A DNA stretch of 37,507 nucleotides, taken from Acidimicrobiia bacterium. GTDB taxonomy: Bacteria > Actinomycetota > Acidimicrobiia > Acidimicrobiales > Bin134. The notes below the pieces were generated by a model. It searched no databases and was not told the DNA's origin. It saw only the letters and a list, made by a program, of their open reading frames with translations. Positions 30,844 through 37,507 of the stretch are shown here, in pieces (position 1 is the stretch's first letter; the number at the start of each line of letters is the position of its first letter). The stretch lies in assembly GCA_022821445.1 (NCBI GenBank), contig JAJEDQ010000079.1, forward strand, positions 1 to 37,507. Reading direction: 5' to 3'. The position numbers and the translations under genes were made by a program.

Positions 30844-32118
30844 TTACCTGGGGACATCCTGCCAGGCCATGCCGTGGTAGGGGTCGGGCTCGCGGGGCAG
30901 TCCGAGTACTTTTTCGCCGATCACATTCTTGTTGACCTCGGTGGTGCCCCCCTCGATGGTGTTGGCCCGGCTGCGCAGCATGCCCTTGACCACGTAGGGC
31001 ATGTGAGCGGCCCAGGCTTCGATGGAGTCTTGATCTCTGGTCGGCTCGCCGGGCATCCAGGCCACCGAGTCCATGCCCGCCAGGTCGGCCGCGGTCAGCT
31101 GGAGTGCCTGGTTGAGCTGGCTTTGTTGCACCTTGCCGATGGACGCCGCCAGCCCCGGCGTGCCTCCGGCCTTGACCGTGGCCCGAACCCGGTCGTTGGT
31201 CCACGCCCGAATCTTCTCCCCGGAATAGAGCCGCATGAGCCGGTCGCGCTCCACCGGGCTGACGCCAGCCTGTCGAGCCTGGTTGAGGAGGCTGTCGATT
31301 CCCCCGCCGCCGATGCGGTCGACGCCGCCCGAGCCGGCCCCAGCCACCATCTGGCGCTCGCCAGCCAGCGTGGCTCCCGCCACCCGCCACCCGTCGCCCG
31401 CGGTGCCGACCCGGTTGAAGTCGGGAACCCGCACCTCCTCCAGCCACACCTCGTTGAAGTCGACCTCGCCGCCGATGTGGCGCAGAGGACGCACCTCGAC
31501 GCCAGGCGACGACAAGTCGACCAGGAAGTAGGTGATGCCCCGGCGCTTGGCGACGGTGGGATCGGTGCGGGCCAGGCAGATGGCGAACTCCGACTCGTGG
31601 GCCCAGGTACTCCACACCTTCTGTCCGGTGAGAATCCACTCGTCTCCATCGGGCTCGGCCCGCATGGCCAATGAGGCCAGATCGGAGCCCGCGCCGGGCT
31701 CGCTGAACATCTGGCACCACCGCTCCTGATTGGCCACCATGGGGGGAAGAAACCGCAGGCGCTGCTCCTCGGTGCCGTGGGCGAACAGCGCCGGGGCGGT
31801 GTTGTGCAGTCCCAGGGGGTTGAGCCGGCCCAAATTGAGCGGGGCGATGACCGTTTCGGCCACCCGGGCCTTGGCCGGAGGCAAGTCGAGGCCCCCATAT
31901 TCGACCGGCCAAGTGGCCACCGCCAGCCCGGACGCGGCAAAGGTGGGATACCAGGCCTCGTAGTCCTTCCTTGGCCTCACTTCCCGGATGGCCCGCCGCC
32001 CACGGGGAGCGGCGTCGCGCCACGCCTGGGGGACGTGCTCGGCCACCCACTCCGTGACCGCGGCCCTGATCTCATCGTCGCTGCTCGACGCGTCGATCGG
32101 CAGCCGCTCGGAGCTCAT
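30844..32118 (-). CDS. Acyl-CoA dehydrogenase
   Basis: This 424-residue flavoenzyme starts at ATG 32118, overlapping the stop of the MaoC-type gene by 4 bases; the frame upstream is a shadow. Standard landmarks are WPVEYGGLDLPPAKARVAE, CQMFSEPGAGSDLASLAM, LTGQKVWSTWAHESEFAICL, WRVAGATLAGERQMVAG and the C-terminal IEGGTTEVNKNVIGEKVLGL. A Gly/Ser-rich insert (GAGSGGVDRIGGGG) in the C-terminal helical domain makes it slightly longer than usual. It is the second gene of the leftward operon and presumably feeds the hydratase encoded upstream. It is only distantly related to the copy at 17435. Confidence 0.92.
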   Translation of the reverse strand: MSSERLPIDASSSDDEIRAAVTEWVAEHVPQAWRDAAPRGRRAIREVRPRKDYEAWYPTFAASGLAVATWPVEYGGLDLPPAKARVAETVIAPLNLGRLNPLGLHNTAPALFAHGTEEQRLRFLPPMVANQERWCQMFSEPGAGSDLASLAMRAEPDGDEWILTGQKVWSTWAHESEFAICLARTDPTVAKRRGITYFLVDLSSPGVEVRPLRHIGGEVDFNEVWLEEVRVPDFNRVGTAGDGWRVAGATLAGERQMVAGAGSGGVDRIGGGGIDSLLNQARQAGVSPVERDRLMRLYSGEKIRAWTNDRVRATVKAGGTPGLAASIGKVQQSQLNQALQLTAADLAGMDSVAWMPGEPTRDQDSIEAWAAHMPYVVKGMLRSRANTIEGGTTEVNKNVIGEKVLGLPREPDPYHGMAWQDVPR

Positions 32119-33392
32119 TCCGCCGACATCGCCCCGAACCGCTCTACAAGGGCATCGAGCGCCTCGGCCGCGGTGGTGGCCCCTCCCGGCGGGGTGGGCA
32201 ACCTCATCGGTCCGTGCTCCCGGCTCGGCAGCAGGATGGTGGCGTGGCCGGGGCAGGTGATCTCGCCCCGCTGGTTCTCGCCGTAGATGTCGAGGTCGAT
32301 GGCGGGGGCGCCTTCTTCGTTGCGGTACTTGCGGGTTACCGTGCCCCGCATCCAGTGAGTGTCGCCCACATAATTGAACCGGCGGAACTCCACGTCGAGA
32401 GCGGCCAGCCAGGCGTCGTCGCCCATCCAGTCGGTACACAGATGCACCAGCCAGGTCTCGCGCATCCGCCCGTAGTCGTAGATGGCCGGGTTGCCCGCCC
32501 GCCGCGCCCACTCGGGATCCCAGTGGACCCGCTGCTGCACATCAGGAATGTTGAGATCGTCCGGGCGGAAGAACCCCGGCACCCGCTGGCGCTGCTTCAC
32601 GCCCAGGCGCAGTGCTTTCACTCCGTACAGGCCCATGCCCATTCCGGTGTGCCACACCACCATGTCGGTGACCCGCATCGGCCCTTTGACCAACGGCGGC
32701 AGTTCGTCACCCACCTCGACGTCCTCCCACCAGCGAGGCTCAGCCCCTCGCCGGCGCTCGGGCTCGGTGCTCACCGCCTCGGTGATCTCGGCGATCTGCT
32801 CATCGGTGTAGGGCTCGATCTCGATGTCGCTGTACTTGCCCTTGCCCCCATCGGCCTTCCGTTCCACTGCCCCCCGATCGGTGCGGATCATCAGCCGGTA
32901 CTGGGCCGACAGCACCGCTCCCTGGGTGGCGAACACCTCAGCGGTCCACTCGTGTACGGTGCGGGCCGCGAACTCGCTCTTCTTGTCGCGCACTCCCACC
33001 AGGGCATTCCGCCGAGTGACCCGCATCCCCGGGCGAAGCGGCACCCACCACTCCCGGTAGCTGCCCGAGTAATAGGCGTGGGCGCCCTTGAGGGGATCAC
33101 CCTTGAGCAGCGCCTTGGTGTCGGGGTCGAGCTCCTCAACCTCATTTTCACCAATGAGCGTGTCGCCCCCGTTCATGTTGGGCGACGAGATCGGCCCTCC
33201 CCACACGGTATTGGCGCCGTAATCCGGATCACACCACAGCGGGTTGTCGTCGCCGTAAGCCTCCGCCACCTGCCGAAACGCATCGGTGTTGGGCTCGCGA
33301 TACCAAGGAGGCTGCGGATGCGGCTGAGCAATCCCGATCCGAGCCCGCAACCGGGCAATGGCCTCGTCGGTTATCGCTCCCCCATCCGACAC
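32115..33392 (-). CDS. MaoC/FAS1-type dehydratase, double hotdog
   Basis: This 425-residue protein is read from GTG 33392, which has a TACAGT box 7 bases upstream; the frame continues to 33467 without support. The N-terminal half (WYREPNTDAFRQVAEAYGDD and NPLWCDPDYG) matches the FAS1-like dehydratase N-terminal region. The half from about residue 235 (WWEDVEVGDELPPLVKGPMR, then VTDMVVWHTGMG) matches a MaoC-like hotdog. Such proteins hydrate 2-enoyl-CoA thioesters or reverse that reaction. Leading an operon with acyl-CoA dehydrogenase, SDR and the broken CoA transferase, it fits the hydration step of a side-chain or branched-acid degradation route. The catalytic Asp-His pair typical of R-hydratases is not obvious by eye. 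Confidence 0.8.
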   Translation of the reverse strand: MSDGGAITDEAIARLRARIGIAQPHPQPPWYREPNTDAFRQVAEAYGDDNPLWCDPDYGANTVWGGPISSPNMNGGDTLIGENEVEELDPDTKALLKGDPLKGAHAYYSGSYREWWVPLRPGMRVTRRNALVGVRDKKSEFAARTVHEWTAEVFATQGAVLSAQYRLMIRTDRGAVERKADGGKGKYSDIEIEPYTDEQIAEITEAVSTEPERRRGAEPRWWEDVEVGDELPPLVKGPMRVTDMVVWHTGMGMGLYGVKALRLGVKQRQRVPGFFRPDDLNIPDVQQRVHWDPEWARRAGNPAIYDYGRMRETWLVHLCTDWMGDDAWLAALDVEFRRFNYVGDTHWMRGTVTRKYRNEEGAPAIDLDIYGENQRGEITCPGHATILLPSREHGPMRLPTPPGGATTAAEALDALVERFGAMSAE

Positions 33393-33399
33393 GCATCGG

Positions 33400-33405
33400 A
33401 CTGTA
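33400..33405 (-). promoter_or_regulatory. -10 box TACAGT of the MaoC operon
   Basis: Minus-strand TANNNT hexamer 7 bases before GTG 33392. It sets the start of the gene and implies a leaderless mRNA. Confidence 0.5.
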
Positions 33406-33438
33406 TCCGACGACCCACAAAAAATGCTGTTGCCGCAG

Positions 33439-33456
33439 TTTGTACGCTTTGTACAA
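33439..33456. promoter_or_regulatory. Candidate autoregulatory operator of the antitoxin-toxin pair
   Basis: TTTGTAC occurs twice with a 9-base period (33439-33445 and 33448-33454); the second copy continues into the perfect palindrome TTGTACAA (33449-33456). This overlaps the -10 box TACAAT, as expected for an operator bound by a Phd-like antitoxin to repress its own promoter. Confidence 0.5.
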
Positions 33457-33457
33457 T
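33452..33457 (+). promoter_or_regulatory. -10 box TACAAT of the antitoxin gene
   Basis: TANNNT hexamer 8 bases before ATG 33466, embedded in the TTGTACAA palindrome. A GGAG lies 3 bases before the ATG, too close to be a normal ribosome binding site. Confidence 0.5.
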
Positions 33458-33465
33458 CTGGAGTC

Positions 33466-33822
33466 ATGGCTTCCGATTACACCGGTAAAACCGACTCTTC
33501 AAAATTCGCAATCGAGGTGCTCAGCGTCCCGGTGAGCAAATTCCGGGCCAATCTCGCCGAACTCCTCGACGAACTCGGCGAGGAGTACACGGAAATCACG
33601 CTCACCAAGAATGGCAAGATCGTGGCCCACATCCTGCCCCCGAAGTACCTAGTGCCGTCGTTCGAGGGCCGCTACGCAGACATCATCCACATTCCCGACG
33701 GAGTCGACCTCGACAACCTCAGCGCATTTGACGACGACTGGGAGGAGCAGATGGACGCAAGCTGGGAGCGCTCAGTGAACTACCGGCAGTACATGGCCGA
33801 TAGCAGTGATCGAACAGCATGA
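33466..33822 (+). CDS. Phd/YefM-family antitoxin
   Basis: This 118-residue protein is read from ATG 33466; the frame upstream to 33358 crosses the promoter. Residues 18-50 (VLSVPVSKFRANLAELLDEL, then YTEITLTKNGKIVAHILPP) have the Phd/YefM pattern: a strand, a helix with the FRxxLxxLLDEL motif, then (I/V)TxTKNGK.VA. The acidic C-terminal half (DLDNLSAFDDDWEEQMDASW) would wrap the toxin. It overlaps the PIN gene by 4 bases (ATGA). Antitoxins of this type bind DNA as dimers and repress their operon. It is intact, unlike the fragment at 3638. Confidence 0.85.
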   Translation: MASDYTGKTDSSKFAIEVLSVPVSKFRANLAELLDELGEEYTEITLTKNGKIVAHILPPKYLVPSFEGRYADIIHIPDGVDLDNLSAFDDDWEEQMDASWERSVNYRQYMADSSDRTA

Positions 33823-34229
33823 TCATCCTGGATACCAATGTGATCCTGCGCACCACTATCGAGTTGGGCACAGAAGAGGTCTCTCGGAGCACCCGAGATT
33901 TTGTTGTCGATTCGCAGCGGCGAGGTGAGTCTGCCATCAGCGCGGCCACAATCTGGGAAATCGGGGAGCAAGCCGACAAGGGCAAGCTTCAAATGGATCT
34001 TGCCTTGTTCATGGATCGTCTTGCAGAAGACCGAGTGGTCATCATCCCCATTGACGGGAACATCGCCACCCGCGCCGTGCGGCTTCGTAGGGATTGGGGC
34101 GAAAAGGACCCTGCCGACCGGTTCATCATGGCCACCGCCATACTCACTAACAGCCAACTGGTCACCACCGATGCCCAGATGATCGCCTGGAATGGCCCCG
34201 CCCGAGTCGTGGATGCCCGCCAAAGATAG
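33819..34229 (+). CDS. VapC-like PIN-domain ribonuclease toxin
   Basis: This 136-residue PIN-domain protein has the four acidic motifs in order: D5 in MIILDTNVIL, the Glu in TIWEIGEQADKGK, the Asp in DPADRFIMATA and the last Asp in LVTTDAQMI. WEIGEQADKGKLQ is the usual pattern of the PIN subgroup paired with Phd-type antitoxins. PIN toxins cut tRNA or rRNA with Mg2+. It starts at ATG 33819 inside the end of the antitoxin gene, so the two proteins are translated together. All motifs are intact, so the pair is probably functional. Confidence 0.88.
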   Translation: MIILDTNVILRTTIELGTEEVSRSTRDFVVDSQRRGESAISAATIWEIGEQADKGKLQMDLALFMDRLAEDRVVIIPIDGNIATRAVRLRRDWGEKDPADRFIMATAILTNSQLVTTDAQMIAWNGPARVVDARQR

Positions 34230-34296
34230 GTACGACGCCTCTATTTCCTTCACTGAGCGCACATAGAGTGAGCGCCGAGTGGAGAAAGGTCAAACC

Positions 34297-35463
34297 ATGG
34301 CGAATGAGGCTGCGGCACGCGACAGGTTGATGAGCGGGGAGGCGTGGAACGACTTCTGCGACACAATGCGGGCCGCCGGCCAGGTGGTGGTCGAACGCAC
34401 TCCCGACGCCAACGAACAAGACCGGGTGGAGGGGTTCCGCTACCTGACCCGCATGTCGCTGATGGCCTATATGCGCTGCATCGAGAACCTCCCCCCGATG
34501 GAGAAGAGGGCGATTTGGATCATCCCGCCGCCCATGAAGGGCGGACAGGGGGTCCAGTCGCCCGACCAGGATCACGTGGTGCAGCCCATCGACGCCACCA
34601 AGCGGTACCGGGTCACCGGTCAACGAGGCTCGGCCCCCTACGTCCACATGTCGGCGTGGACCCCGAAGGTGCCCGAATGGGTCGGAGTGGAATCGGTTGG
34701 CGAGAGGGCTGTCGCCGTGCTGGAGGAGTTCAATCCGAGCTGGTCGCAAACTCCGTTCACCGCCCTGCTCGACGAGTTCACCGACGGCGCCGGAAACGTC
34801 GATTTCGTGCTCTCGGTGGACGATCCCGGCATCGACAACTGGATGGCGATCGCCCCGGAGACCCGAGAGCTGATGATGCGAATCGTCTACGACGACCGCG
34901 ACTCTCAATCGGCGCCTCGGCTGATGATCGAGCCCCTCGAGCCCACCCCGGTGATTGAAACGCCGGACGCGGCCGAGATGTCGAAGCGGCTGGCCCTCGC
35001 GGCCCAAATGGTGCTGTCGGTGCAATCCGACTACTCCGACTGGACCGACACGCTGCTCAAGGAAGAGAACCGGCTACAGCTCACCACCGAGCACTATCTC
35101 CGGGTGGGCGGCTCCCCCGACGACCGCCACTTCGAGTTCGGCTATTGGCGCATCGGCGAGGGCGAGGCGCTGGTGGTGGAGTTCAAGCCCCCGGTGTGCC
35201 GCCAGTGGAACTTCCAACTCTGCAACCACTGGATGGAGAATCTGGCCAACTACTTCACCGGCCAGGGCTACGCATCGTCCCAAGACGTCGAGACCGATGC
35301 CGACGGAGCGGTGCGGCTGGTGGTGGCGGCTGAGAAGCCGGCGTCGGGCGTCTGGGTCGACCCCGCGGACCGCGACCACGGCGTGATGGGGCTGCGATTC
35401 GTGGAGCACGAGTCGATCCCGGAGATCACCACGAAGCTGGTGCGAATCTCCGATCTCGGCTGA
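34297..35463 (+). CDS. DUF1214-domain protein
   Basis: This 388-residue protein of unknown function starts at ATG 34297 behind GGAGAAAGG; GTG 34279 in the same frame is possible, because a TAGAGT box lies 9 bases before it. The C-terminal 110 residues (CRQWNFQLCNHWMENLANYF, later DVETDADGAVRLVVAAEKPA and VWVDPADRDHGVMGLRF) follow the DUF1214 pattern: W-N-F-Q-L, W, DG..R.VV, NW-like, G..xRf. The N-terminal 250 residues are helical and conserved only in general character. The domain often occurs with DUF1254 proteins; none is adjacent here. There is no signal peptide, so it is probably cytoplasmic. Confidence 0.65.
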   Translation: MANEAAARDRLMSGEAWNDFCDTMRAAGQVVVERTPDANEQDRVEGFRYLTRMSLMAYMRCIENLPPMEKRAIWIIPPPMKGGQGVQSPDQDHVVQPIDATKRYRVTGQRGSAPYVHMSAWTPKVPEWVGVESVGERAVAVLEEFNPSWSQTPFTALLDEFTDGAGNVDFVLSVDDPGIDNWMAIAPETRELMMRIVYDDRDSQSAPRLMIEPLEPTPVIETPDAAEMSKRLALAAQMVLSVQSDYSDWTDTLLKEENRLQLTTEHYLRVGGSPDDRHFEFGYWRIGEGEALVVEFKPPVCRQWNFQLCNHWMENLANYFTGQGYASSQDVETDADGAVRLVVAAEKPASGVWVDPADRDHGVMGLRFVEHESIPEITTKLVRISDLG

Positions 35464-35480
35464 CGCGGCAGCGGGGCTGA

Positions 35481-36440
35481 TCAGTAGTCAAACACCGAGG
35501 GCAGCGCGTCCATGGGGCGGGCCTCGGGGTAGTGCTCGGCGATCTCGGCCGCGTGGTCGGGGTCGTCGTCGATGCGGTTGGGATCGAAGCGAGCGTCGAT
35601 CCCCCGCTCCTCCAAGTCGGCGTTGAAGCGGGCGGCGATGTCGTCGCGGCTCAGGGGATTGGAGGCCAGTCGGTTCTTGTGGTCGGCGTCGATGTACACG
35701 TCGGCCTTCCACAGCACGCTGATCCGGATGTCGGCCAGTGGCGTGCGGTACACCTCTTCGCCGTGGTCGGTAACCACCCAGTCGCCGTCGGGGCTGCCCG
35801 CCGGGGCCAACTCAGCCATCGGAGTGACCATGGGCGTGCCGATATCGAAGGGGCCGATGGCGTTGACCTGGTGGAACATTCCGTGGTTGTCACCCATGAG
35901 CGCGGTGTTGGCCATGTTGCCCACATGCTCTTCGGGAGGCTGGTCGGGCCCGTAGGGCCAGTAGCGGATCCCGCCCCCGTCCACATCATTGAGCCACCAA
36001 ATGGCTGTGGCCTGAGGGAACGACAGGTCGGTAAAAAGGCCCGACCACAGCATGGCCCGCAATAGCCACATCGGGGTGTTGGTGCGGTCGCGGCCCGCGA
36101 ATCGGGGGTTGTCGGTGTGGGCCGGCCCCGCTTGCGGAATGGCCATCATCTGGTTCACATACACGCTGTGGGGCTCCACGATTTCGGCGTTGTAGAACGC
36201 CTTGGCCGAGTCGATGTAGGCCTGGTTGTCCAGAAACACCTCCGACCCCGGCACGGCGATGGTCTCGTTCACCCAGTCGTCCCGGAACCACAGCGGACGG
36301 GTACGGGCGTGGGGATCAGCCCCAGGGTTGTACCAACCCCCCAGCGGCGCATAGGGGGCTTCTTGGGCCAGTAGCTTGACCGCGGCACCCATGTCGTCGA
36401 GCACATCAGTCAGCAGAATCGGCGGGTCAGAAACGTGCAC
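35481..36440 (-). CDS. Uncharacterised protein, possibly Fe(II)/2-oxoglutarate oxygenase-like
   Basis: The protein is 319 residues if it starts at GTG 36440, where a TACCGT box lies 8 bases upstream; GTG 36485 in the same frame would add 15 residues. I do not recognise the family. It is rich in Trp, Asn and His. Candidate metal residues are H108-T-D110 in AGPAHTDNPRFAGRDRTN and H190 in MFHQVNAIG, with R239 in ADIRISVLWKADVY as a possible 2-oxoglutarate anchor. The distance from H190 to R239 is longer than usual, so the assignment is weak. It has no signal peptide. It is divergent from the sulfatase and convergent with the DUF1214 gene. Confidence 0.55.
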   Translation of the reverse strand: MHVSDPPILLTDVLDDMGAAVKLLAQEAPYAPLGGWYNPGADPHARTRPLWFRDDWVNETIAVPGSEVFLDNQAYIDSAKAFYNAEIVEPHSVYVNQMMAIPQAGPAHTDNPRFAGRDRTNTPMWLLRAMLWSGLFTDLSFPQATAIWWLNDVDGGGIRYWPYGPDQPPEEHVGNMANTALMGDNHGMFHQVNAIGPFDIGTPMVTPMAELAPAGSPDGDWVVTDHGEEVYRTPLADIRISVLWKADVYIDADHKNRLASNPLSRDDIAARFNADLEERGIDARFDPNRIDDDPDHAAEIAEHYPEARPMDALPSVFDY

Positions 36441-36448
36441 CGCCCCCG

Positions 36449-36454
36449 ACGGTA
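36449..36454 (-). promoter_or_regulatory. -10 box TACCGT of gene 36440
   Basis: Minus-strand TANNNT hexamer 8 bases before GTG 36440. The surrounding GGTACCGT matches the tRNA-Leu promoter exactly. Confidence 0.45.
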
Positions 36455-36494
36455 CCAGATTGCCCGTGGGGGCTACGGGTGACACTCGGGTCGT

Positions 36495-36500
36495 TACGAT
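36495..36500 (+). promoter_or_regulatory. -10 box TACGAT of the sulfatase gene
   Basis: Plus-strand TANNNT hexamer 8 bases before ATG 36509. Confidence 0.5.
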
Positions 36501-36508
36501 CTTAGGGG

Positions 36509-37507
36509 ATGACGAACATGCGACCCAACGTTTTGTGGGTGTCGTTCGAAGACTGCTCGCCGCGGTTCGGGTGCTACGGCGACCCGGTGGCCCGCACCCC
36601 CAACCTCGACCGACTGGCCTCCGAGGGCGGCCTTTGGACCAAGGCCTTCACCACCGCGCCGGTGTGCGCCCCGTCGCGCAGTGCGGTGATCACCGGCATG
36701 CACCCGGTAACGCTGGGCACCCACCACATGCGCACCAACAGCGGCCCCCATCACGGCGGGAAGGGCGTCCCCCGCTACGAGGCGGTTGTCCCCCACTACG
36801 TGCGCTGCTTTCCCGAATACCTGCGGGCGGCCGGGTACTTCTGCACCAACCGCAACAAGACCGATTACCAGTTCATCCCGCCCATCACTGCCTGGGACTT
36901 GCCTGGTGGCCACTGGCGCGACCGGCCTGATCCCGACCAACCGTTCTTCTCGGTGTTCAACCTGGACGAAACCCATGAGATGGCGGGATGGGAGGGGAGC
37001 TTCTTCGGTGACAACGACATAAACCTCGACTCCATCGAAGTGCCGCCCTACTTCCCCGACACTCCCCGGGTGCGGGAGTCGCTGGCCCGGGTGTACACCG
37101 CCATCGAGCACTGCGACCGGCTGCTGGGCGACCTGCTCGCCGAGCTCGACGAGGACGGGCTGGCCGACTCCACCGCTGTGTTTGTGTGGACCGACCACGG
37201 ACCGCTGCCTCGGGGCAAGCGGTGGCCCTACGACAGCGGAATCCACAGCCCGCTCATCGTCCGCTGGCCCGGGGCAATCGAGCCCGGGACGGTCAGCGAC
37301 GAGCTAGTGAGCACCATGGATTTGGGACCGACGGTGCTGTCGATCTGCGGCGCCGAAGTGCCCCGACACCTTCACGGCCGCCCGTTCCTCGGCCCAGATG
37401 CCCAGGGTGGGCGCGACTACGTGTTCGTCTCCCGGGATCGGTACGACGAGATGTACGACACCGTGCGGGCCAGCCGGGACCAGCGGTACAAGTACATCCG
37501 CCACTAC
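36509..37507 (+). CDS. Sulfatase (type I, formylglycine-dependent), 3' end cut by window edge
   Basis: The first 333 residues are visible. The N-terminal strand PNVLWVSFEDCSPRFGCYGD carries metal-binding acidic residues. TPNLDRLASEGGLWTKAFTT follows, then the sulfatase signature CAPSR at 53-57, in which Cys53 would be converted to formylglycine. Later come DRLLGDLLAELDEDGLADST, the metal-binding VWTDHGPLPRGKRWPYDSGI and STMDLGPTVLSICG. Type I sulfatases hydrolyse sulfate esters of sugars, steroids or aromatics. No signal peptide is seen, so the visible form appears cytoplasmic. ATG 36509 is chosen for the promoter spacing; ATG 36518 is possible. A formylglycine-generating enzyme is not in the window. 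Confidence 0.92.
   Translation, partial: MTNMRPNVLWVSFEDCSPRFGCYGDPVARTPNLDRLASEGGLWTKAFTTAPVCAPSRSAVITGMHPVTLGTHHMRTNSGPHHGGKGVPRYEAVVPHYVRCFPEYLRAAGYFCTNRNKTDYQFIPPITAWDLPGGHWRDRPDPDQPFFSVFNLDETHEMAGWEGSFFGDNDINLDSIEVPPYFPDTPRVRESLARVYTAIEHCDRLLGDLLAELDEDGLADSTAVFVWTDHGPLPRGKRWPYDSGIHSPLIVRWPGAIEPGTVSDELVSTMDLGPTVLSICGAEVPRHLHGRPFLGPDAQGGRDYVFVSRDRYDEMYDTVRASRDQRYKYIRHY

Noticed and set aside
30782-32050. 422-codon minus-strand frame overlapping the acyl-CoA dehydrogenase
   Set aside because: Arg/Gly-rich out-of-frame reading of the dehydrogenase gene with no motifs.
25933-35463. Direct repeat of the tRNA-Leu 3' end marking an att site
   Set aside because: I looked for the CCCACCCCGGGCAC end further right and found no convincing second copy in the window.
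1-37507. CRISPR arrays, complete insertion sequences or rRNA genes
   Set aside because: No regularly spaced repeats, transposase motifs or rRNA-like sequence were seen on either strand.

Overview
The window is GC-rich and gene-dense, with many 1-4 base gene overlaps. It looks like a chromosomal piece of a heterotrophic actinobacterium, possibly Acidimicrobiia-like. This is inferred from an F420-type luciferase-like oxidoreductase, an actinobacterial-style cystathionine beta-synthase, paralogous CoA-thioester and amidohydrolase genes, and TANNNT boxes lying 5-8 bases before start codons (leaderless expression). No rRNA or other taxonomic marker is present, so the placement is tentative. Both ends cut genes: a helicase at the left and a sulfatase at the right.

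Layout. 1-1800: 5' end of an SKI2/DEAD-type helicase gene (minus strand), a fragment of a luciferase-like oxidoreductase, an AT-richer gap and a small excisionase-type HTH gene. 1845-7331: two paralogous N-acyl-D-amino-acid-deacylase-like genes enclosing an accessory pocket that holds a broken antitoxin, a small DUF5678-like gene with a retropepsin-like aspartic protease, and an Mrr-type endonuclease. 7407-12697: rightward catabolic group of amidohydrolase, GMC oxidoreductase, amidohydrolase, RpiB-like isomerase and luciferase-like oxidoreductase. 12703-15221: cystathionine beta-synthase and cystathionine gamma-lyase/synthase, divergent from a 2-hydroxyacid dehydrogenase. 16176-20392: leftward genes for a VOC protein, MBL hydrolase, acyl-CoA dehydrogenase and orphan LivK-like lipoprotein. 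20414-25876: rightward beta-lactamase-fold lipoprotein, acyl-CoA synthetase, third amidohydrolase and a possible double-hotdog protein. 25933-26019: tRNA-Leu(UAA), followed by a nucleotidyltransferase, a solitary N6-adenine methyltransferase and small ORFs. 28767-33392: leftward MaoC/FAS1-type hydratase, acyl-CoA dehydrogenase, SDR, a RelE-like fragment and a CaiB/BaiF CoA-transferase pseudogene. 33466-34229: Phd-like antitoxin and PIN toxin. 34297 to the end: DUF1214 protein, a possible Fe(II)/2OG-type protein and a sulfatase.

Taken together, the backbone genes suit uptake, activation and oxidation of small organic acids, amides, alcohols and sulfate esters: activation by acyl-CoA synthetase, dehydrogenation by acyl-CoA dehydrogenases, hydration by MaoC-type proteins, then SDR oxidation. 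No single pathway can be named. Accessory defence and toxin-antitoxin genes sit in pockets between these units, several of them as decayed fragments.

The strongest cross-cutting signal is regulatory. Thirteen protein starts and the tRNA have a TANNNT box 5-8 bases upstream, while several operon-internal or accessory genes instead have purine-rich ribosome binding sites. Other notable points are a divergent promoter whose two -10 boxes share a TA step, a deacylase with one metal-binding His replaced by Pro, a CoA transferase with three separate lesions, and the DUF5678-like/retropepsin pair.
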